From: Neocallimastix lanati (nom. inval.)
Taxonomy: Eukaryota; Neocallimastigomycota; Neocallimastigomycetes; Neocallimastigales; Neocallimastigaceae
Assembly: GCA_016946835.1 (NCBI GenBank)
Contig: JACVTC010000016.1
Coordinates: 975,001 to 1,039,000, forward strand
Reading direction: 5' to 3'
DNA length: 64,000 bases
Position numbers and translations under genes: made by a program. The first letter of the stretch is position 1. The number at the start of each line of letters is the position of its first letter. The notes under the pieces are model-generated. The model did no database searches. It was not told the origin of the DNA and saw only the letters and a program-made list of their open reading frames with translations. This document shows positions 57,790-64,000 of the stretch, piece after piece.

Positions 57790-58560
57790 TATCTATTCTA
57801 ATATTAATTTTAATATTTTTGTTGAATATTTCATTTACTAATCTTTTTATCGGTATAGCTTGTTTTGTACATTCTAATATGCTTGAGTATTTCGATTTTG
57901 TGGTTGATAAGACAATTTTTTTTTCTGAGTAATTGATTTCCATAGTATTGGATTATTTCCTAATACAAAAAATATATCCTGAAGTGGATCCTCAGAAAAT
58001 CTTACAGCTTGGTTATTTTAGTAATATTTTTATTATAGTTAGTGAATATTTTTTCAATATAATCCTTTTGACTAATTTTATAGCCTTTATTTATTTTAAT
58101 TATATTAATCCCAATGATTTTGTTTGTTATTTTATCTATGGAGACTTTGCATTTATAATTTATTCTTTGTAACAATTTTAGTAATTTTTTTATTCTCTCC
58201 TACAATTAATATATCATCAACATAAAATGTTAGTAATAAGCATAATTTATTATTTTTATATTCACCAAATCAACAATTATCTGTATTATATTGAATTAAC
58301 TCAATTTTCTTAAGAAAACTGGTGATTTCAAAAATTCATTGTCTTCCAGCTTACTTGAGTCCATAGAGAGCCTTTTATAATAATCCAGATTTTCGTCAAT
58401 TGAAGTTTTTATTACCGATTTTGAATTTAAGTATGAATTTTCTCATCCTGATTAGAATTCAAATATGCAGTTTTAATGTCGATTTGTCTTAAATCCCATT
58501 TATATATTGATGTAATAGTAATTGTTAATCTAAAATTATCTAATTTTCTATTGTAAGAGA
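57790..58560 (-). pseudogene. Copia RT and RNase H relic, minus strand
   Basis: Minus strand carries degraded RT words QIDIKTAYLNSNQDEKIHT (about 58483-58427) and FYVDDILIVGE (about 58230-58198), then RNase H words NNPILWKSITQKKIVLSTT and SKYSSILECTKQA (about 57973-57870). Stops and frameshifts throughout. It lies back to back with the plus-strand Copia integrase relic that begins near 58590. Confidence 0.75.
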
Positions 58561-58589
58561 AATGATATATATGCATAAAGAAGAATTAG

Positions 58590-59960
58590 ATGATAAAAAG
58601 TATTGAAATACGTCAAAGAAAAATTAATCTTTTTTTACCAAAGTAATTTACCTAAATACCTTGATCTACATAATGTAAAAACTCCCTCCATACATAAACT
58701 GTAAAAATATCTAAGATGAGGAAGGAGATTTCACAAAGGAGAAATTTTAAAGGCAAAAGAACTCTTAGAAATAATTCAACCAGACATATCTAGGCCGTGT
58801 AACCTATCTATTAATAGCAAGAAATAGTTCTTCACAATGATAAATGAATTCTCAAGAAAAGTCTGGATATTTATTTTCAAGTCGAAGGTTGATTATCCAG
58901 ACATAATAATAGAATTCTTTACCAGTTTAAATAATTAATTCAAGAATTATACAATAAAAATATTTAAATCTGATGATGGAAAATGAATATAAAAATAAAG
59001 AAAGTAAATAAATATTGTAAAGAAAATGGCATAGAAAAATTATATATACTCCACCCTATTTCCCGGAAATAAGTGAGGTAAAAAAGAAAAAAACAATTAA
59101 TAACACACTTAGAAATTCAAAAAAAAAAAAAAAAAAAGACTCTCATGTATTGGGTTAAATTATCAGGAAACATTTTGGAATTTTGATATAAAACACCCTT
59201 ACTAAATATATAAACAAAGATTCTAATAATCTTATTCCTGATGAAGTATTTTATAATTGGAAAAGAAAATATAAAACATATAAGAACTTTTGGATGTGTA
59301 TGCTACTACAAGGACTAAAATCCTCAATTTAAATTAAATTAAAGAAAGGTTATTTTTCATGAATTTGATAAAAAAAAATATATTCATATATTATTAAGGG
59401 TTAGAGGTACGGAAAATAAAAAGATAAATTCTATTAATGATAATGAAATATATCGAAAAAGAATCAGGAAATTTTGATTATCTACGCAATAGCTACCAAG
59501 ACCTGTATTTTCTTTTTAATAAAAATGGTCATTAATGGGGAAATTATCAGAAATAATTATTAAAATGACAATAATAATTTAAATGAAAATATTAATTTAA
59601 ATGACATTAATAACATAAACTAAGATAATAATATAAATGAAGATAATCGTTTAAATGAAGAAAACATTAACTTATCAGAATAAAGTAATGAAGTTAAAAA
59701 ATATAATTTAATTGGAGTAGTTAATACAAATCAATTAATCATTCAAATAGATTAAATAATTAAGAAATCAATAACAATGAAATTAACAATTTTAGAAGAA
59801 AAAAATATAATTTTAAAAGAAAATAAGATTAAAAATAGTAATAATTTTCAGAAATTCTTGTAAATAATATAAATAAAATTTATATTAAAATTGACGGTTC
59901 TTGATTGAAAAAACGAAAATAAAAAAAAAAAAAAAAACCTTTTGATAAAAATAACTAAAA
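58590..59960 (+). pseudogene. Copia integrase and linker relic, plus strand
   Basis: Plus strand keeps LPKYLDLHNVKTPS (pre-integrase), IIQPDISRPCN, MINEFSRKVWIFIFKSK, IFKSDDGK, SNNLIPDEVFYNW and TYKNFWMCM in shifting frames, then an Asn-rich linker (59570-59800) like that of the Copia relic at 5065-5545. Many stops; two poly-A interruptions (59117-59137, 59920-59937). Confidence 0.72.
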
Positions 59961-60029
59961 AAAAAAAAAAATATTGTTTTAAAATATAAAAGTTATAAGT
60001 ATGATTTAAAAACGTTATTATTAATAAAA

Positions 60030-62350
60030 TTTAGTAATCAAAATTGAGTAGTAGTAGCGGTAGTATTGAATTCAGTAGGACCGCTTCCAATGTTAATACT
60101 AAAATTTACCCAAGAATTGGTGAATCTCTGTAGAGATGCAGAAATTTGGAAATTTAGAATTAACAACTGGGTATCATCAGATAATTAGATAATTATGTAT
60201 AAAAATGATCAAGAACTAACTTCTTTTACTACCAGGTTTGGCAATTATTCTTTTCAAGGTAATGTATTTTAGGCTGACTAATGCTCCTGAGATATTTCAA
60301 CCCGAAATGAATCGCATATTCTTTGATTTAATTGATAAATATGAGGAAATTTATTTAGATGATATTATTGTATTCTCACCTTCAATTGAACAACATTTAA
60401 TTGATATATCAAAAAAAATTTTTTTTTTTTTTGAAATATTGCATTATAATAATTTAAAAATGAATATAGAAAAATGCCAATTTTATGTCTATGAAGTAGA
60501 AGCCTTAGAATACAAAATTTCTAACAAAGGACTATTACCAATAGAGAAGAAAGTTGATACAATACATAAAATTAGAAAATCCTACAAATATTTCTGAATT
60601 ATGTTCCTTTTTAGGTATATTTAGGATATTATAGAAATTTTATTAATATTTATGCATCGATTTCTGCTAATTTATGTAAATTACTCAAGAAAAATACTTC
60701 TTATTTATGGACTATGGAACACACGAATAATTTTAATAGTTTAAGAGATGCATTATGTAACTCTCCAATTTTATTTTATCCACGGTATGATAAACCATTT
60801 ATTATTCGTACAGATGCTAGTTATTTAGGTATCAATGGTATATTATTACAACTATTGGAAGATAAAGTGGAATATCCAATATTTTATATTAGTTGTTCGT
60901 TGCCTAAATCAGAATATAACTACCCTATTACTGAATTGGAAGGAACTGCTGCTTATTATTGTGTAAATAAATTTAAATCATATATTTTAGGGAATCCATA
61001 TCAAACTATATTATATATAAGATCATCAACCATTAGTTTCCTATTATATAAAAAAAAAATATGAACCAAATTTATGTAAACATACTGGCTGGTGTAATTT
61101 ATTCAGTCAACAACAGATAGAAATCATATATCAACCATGGAAAGGAAATATAATAGCTGATGCTTTATCTCGTATTAAAAAAAAAAAAAAAAAAAGAGAA
61201 TATTGTAGTTAACGCCATTAATGAAGAAGATAATAATAATGACTTTAATTTTAGTAATAATTTGTAAAATAATATTATAAATAATAATAATAATAGTAAT
61301 GAAAATAATATTATAGAAAATATTGATAATACCATTGATGAAACTGAACAATTAAAACTTTTTAGATGATATAGAAAATGACAAATATATTTCAGAATTT
61401 ATGAAAAAGATTTTAAAAAATATAATTGTTACTATAGATGGTAAAACATATATTGGAGATAAAGATAAACTAAGACTAGTAATAGAAGATTTATCTAGAA
61501 AAGATAAAAATAATCGGAATAGCTCATGGAATTGGCCATGAGGGGTTACAAAAGACGTATGATAGAATTAAGAAAAATTATTATTAGAAAAATATGATTT
61601 TAGATATTAAAAATATATATATCTATTTGTAAAAAAATATGCCAAATTAATGGATCTGAGCCCCTTTCCAATTTAATGGAAATATTTCGGACTCCTGTAG
61701 AAGTTCCTTTTGTTTGAATGGGCCTAGATATTATTGGACCTTTAAAAACTACTACTAAAGGTAATACTTATATTATCGGGTTGATTATCTTTGCTTTACT
61801 AACTGAAGAGGAAGCTTATCCTTCTGTTGCCTCAAAAAATGCCATTTACTTCTTAGTGAATATGTTTAGTAGACATGGACGACCATAGATAATAGTTATG
61901 AATAATGGACCTCAATTGGTTTAGTGATTTTACTTAAATTATCTTAGATTTATATGGAGTTTATATTCATTTTATTGATAGTTATCATCCATTTTCCAAT
62001 GATTTAATAGAAAATAGAAACAGAGAGATAGGAAAACATTTAAGAAATTTTGCTAAGTAAAAATGATAAATGGAATACACTTTTAACTATAGCTTAATGG
62101 GCTATTAGGACAGCAAAATCTTCTGTTAGTAGATATTCTAGTTTTGAACTTCTATATTAACTTCCAACTGAAATTATTTTATTGAATTCTTTGGAAGAAC
62201 TTGTTGAACGTTCAATTGATGAATTATTAATAGAAAGATGTATGGAACATACAGAATGGGACAAAAAATGCAGCTAGTAAAAGCAAGGAACTATCAGTTA
62301 TTGGAAAACTGAAAGAGAGGCAAAACGAAGTATAGAAAAAGTTCACATGA
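60030..62350 (+). pseudogene. Ty3/Gypsy pol relic, plus strand
   Basis: Decayed RT (TRFGNYSFQG, LTNAPEIFQPEMNRIF and IYLDDIIVFS, giving a YLDD box, at about 60225-60385), RT thumb and RNase H (FIIRTDASYLGINGILLQ, YPIFYISCSLPKSEYNYP at 60799-60930), the junction PWKGNIIADALSRI (61135-61175), integrase zinc region (GIAHGIGHEGLQKTYDRIKK near 61518-61575) and core (WMGLDIIGPLKTTTKGNTYI about 61720-61775, SRHGRP at 61870). The fourth base of several codons is missing or added, and stops recur. The catalytic second Asp region reads MNNGPQ. This is a different Gypsy lineage from the chromovirus (YLDD not YIDD). Confidence 0.82.
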
Positions 62351-62519
62351 ATATAAAGTTGGTGATAATTTAAAAGATGTAAAAAATAATAATTTAAGAC
62401 ATAATTATTAAAATTAAAAAATAATATTTAAATAATTAATTGATATATTTTAATATATTTTAAAAATGTACATTAAAATTTAAGTATGAAATTTAATTAA
62501 AAAATGAATTATATAGAAC

Positions 62520-62567
<48 letters not shown>

Positions 62568-63179
62568 ATACTATATTTATATTTATTAAAATTTATTTTA
62601 TAGATTGTTAAGTAGAATTAAGAGCCATATCTATTGAATATGGCTCTGGATTCAATAGATATGAATCACCACAAGTCTATATATTGAATTGTGACAGCCA
62701 AAAATCATTTTGAAAATTCATATAAATATGTCAAAATTTCACGATAATTAATTCTTTGAAAAAAAAAAAATATTTTAAAAAAAAAAAACAATAATTTATC
62801 AAAAAACGTTTTTTTAATAAAAACAAATACATATATAAAAAAAAAATACTATTTATTCATATAAATAAATAGTTTATTAATTTATTAAAAACAAAAATTT
62901 ATATTTAATTATTACAAAAAGACAACAACAAAAAAAGTATATTAAAAATAGCTATAAATCACATTTATCCAAACGTTTACAAGTGCTGTGATGACAGTGG
63001 TATTCGTACCGGTTTATAAATATTAACTACTCTTTTGATTATACGAATAAATACAAATGATATTTGAAGATGAAATTTTATTTACAATATCTTTATAATT
63101 ATTAATATATATATATATATTTTATAAATTATTAACAATAAATTAAAACTAATAAAATTCAATTTTTAATTTTTTATAG
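62351..63179. other. Spacer with poly-T and hairpins
   Basis: Poly-T of about 42 bases at 62521-62562, the hairpin pair at 62622-62662, and a GC-raised patch at about 62975-63025 (TTTACAAGTGCTGTGATGACAGTGG). The last may be an upstream exon of the membrane protein gene, but no frame could be joined. Confidence 0.4.
62622..62662. other. Two mutually exclusive hairpins
   Basis: Stem 1 GAGCCATAT (62622-62630) pairs perfectly with ATATGGCTC (62638-62646), 7-nt loop. Stem 2 ATATCTATTGAAT (62627-62639) pairs perfectly with ATTCAATAGATAT (62650-62662), 10-nt loop. They share 62627-62639, so only one can form at a time. Confidence 0.7.
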
Positions 63180-63788
63180 CCTTTTTTTGCATATAGTATA
63201 TTTGTTAACTTCTTACTGTTTGATTATGTTTCAGTATTAATAGGACTTTTTTATCTTATTCCGATTTCATTATTCTTAATAAATCTTTTTGCAGTATTTA
63301 TATATAAATTGTTTAGTTTAAATATTTCATTTTAATAAAAATTTTTTACTGTTTAAACATATACATATTAATTAATTTATTATTTAAAATAAAGCCGGAA
63401 AGGGCATTCATAAATTTTTTCAGATATTACTTAATAGTCCTTATTATTATTGATATTATTCAAATAATTTTAATTATCATGTCAGCATTTGAAAATATTA
63501 AAATATTTACAAATGATAATATTCTGGATGAAGATGAAAAAATCCCTGTTCTTTTTTATGTTTTTATATATTTAATAGGAATAAGTATTTACTAAAATTA
63601 ATAATAAATAGAAAAAGAAAAAGAGTATAAAAAAAATTTTTTTTTTTTTATAACATCATATATTATTCATTAATACCTTTAATTTCTAATTTATAAAAAT
63701 AAGATATATACACCTTGTTTATGGTGCTTATTCTGAACAACTTATTGATGAACTTGATGATGTTAGTGATAAAAGAGGATTAGAATGA
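63180..63788 (+). pseudogene. Multi-pass membrane protein gene remains
   Basis: Three protein-like pieces. 63180-63335, after a TTTTATAG acceptor-like word, encodes two hydrophobic segments (FFAYSIFVNFLLFDYVSV, LFYLIPISLFLINLFAVF). 63395-63593, after AATAAAG, encodes RAFINFFRYYLIVLIIIDII, an acidic loop NDNILDEDEK and a further membrane segment ending LIGISIY. 63704-63788, after AATAAG, encodes a cytosolic-looking tail GAYSEQLIDELDDVSDKRGLE and a stop. The order (four membrane segments, acidic tail) looks like a small tetra-spanning fungal membrane protein, but donor phases do not all agree (the piece 2 to piece 3 join is out of frame), so it may be broken. Family not recognised. Confidence 0.4.
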
Positions 63789-63810
63789 AATTAAAAAAAA
63801 ATGAAATTTT

Positions 63811-63852
<42 letters not shown>

Positions 63853-63920
63853 ATAATTAATAAAATAATAATATTTTTTTATTAAATAATAATTATAATA
63901 ATAATTATTATTTAATAAGA

Positions 63921-64000
63921 TGAGAGAACTAAAAATAGATATTAGTAAAACTAATAGAGGAAAAGTGCAAATAATTATTAATAAAAAATATAAATATAAT
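63921..64000 (+). CDS. Start of probable FLYWCH-type protein, cut by window end
   Basis: ATG at 63921 opens a frame that is still open at the window edge (26 full codons): MRELKIDISKTNRGKVQIII then NKKYKYN. The K-T-x-R-G-K-x-Q-I-I-I-x-x-x-Y-x-Y/F-x pattern is the opening of the FLYWCH zinc-binding fold, which in fungi and animals often accompanies Mutator-like transposases. Only the first strands are visible, so this is a tentative call. Confidence 0.4.

Overview
The window looks like nuclear DNA of an anaerobic gut fungus (Neocallimastigomycota). The case rests on very high A+T with long homopolymer and trinucleotide runs, short A/T-filled introns with GT..AG ends, Asn-rich proteins, and an intronless bacterial-type iron alcohol dehydrogenase lying between ordinary multi-exon eukaryotic genes. 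The assignment is by character, not by database match.

Layout. 1-4.2 kb: a decayed gene for a small cysteine-rich secreted/membrane protein, then A/T-rich spacer. 4.2-21.9 kb: a retroelement-rich block. A Ty1/Copia pol relic (minus strand, about 4.44-9.44 kb) is cut by three later insertions that can be dated relative to it by their 5-bp target duplications. It is followed by a full-length Ty3/Gypsy chromovirus (9515-16302, minus) with two almost identical 780-bp LTRs and one uninterrupted gag-pol frame ending in a chromodomain. Beyond it lie a gag-like coiled-coil ORF, a rearranged second Gypsy copy, a solo LTR, and a long inverted-repeat element carrying a 322-bp hAT-like MITE with an 8-bp target duplication.

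22.7-56 kb is the host gene block: a p24-alpha/TMED cargo receptor (minus, 8 exons including a 16-nt microexon), a MAP kinase kinase (plus, 5 exons), a DGCR6-domain protein with a huge Asn-rich and Arg/Asp-repeat N-terminus (minus, 5 exons), a long TEX10-type Rix1-complex subunit (plus, 25 exons), and the alcohol dehydrogenase (minus, 1 exon). I assembled exon models by hand; reading phase closes at every junction. The DGCR6-like and TEX10 genes are divergent across a 3.8-kb spacer; TEX10 and the dehydrogenase are convergent.

57.8-62.4 kb holds decayed Copia relics in both orientations and a decayed Gypsy pol. 62.6-64 kb holds a mutually exclusive hairpin pair, remains of a multi-pass membrane protein gene, and the first codons of a probable FLYWCH-type protein cut by the window end. 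The host genes do not form one pathway: they cover ER-Golgi traffic, MAPK signalling, ribosome assembly and fermentative redox. I found no rRNA, no confident tRNA and no CRISPR array.
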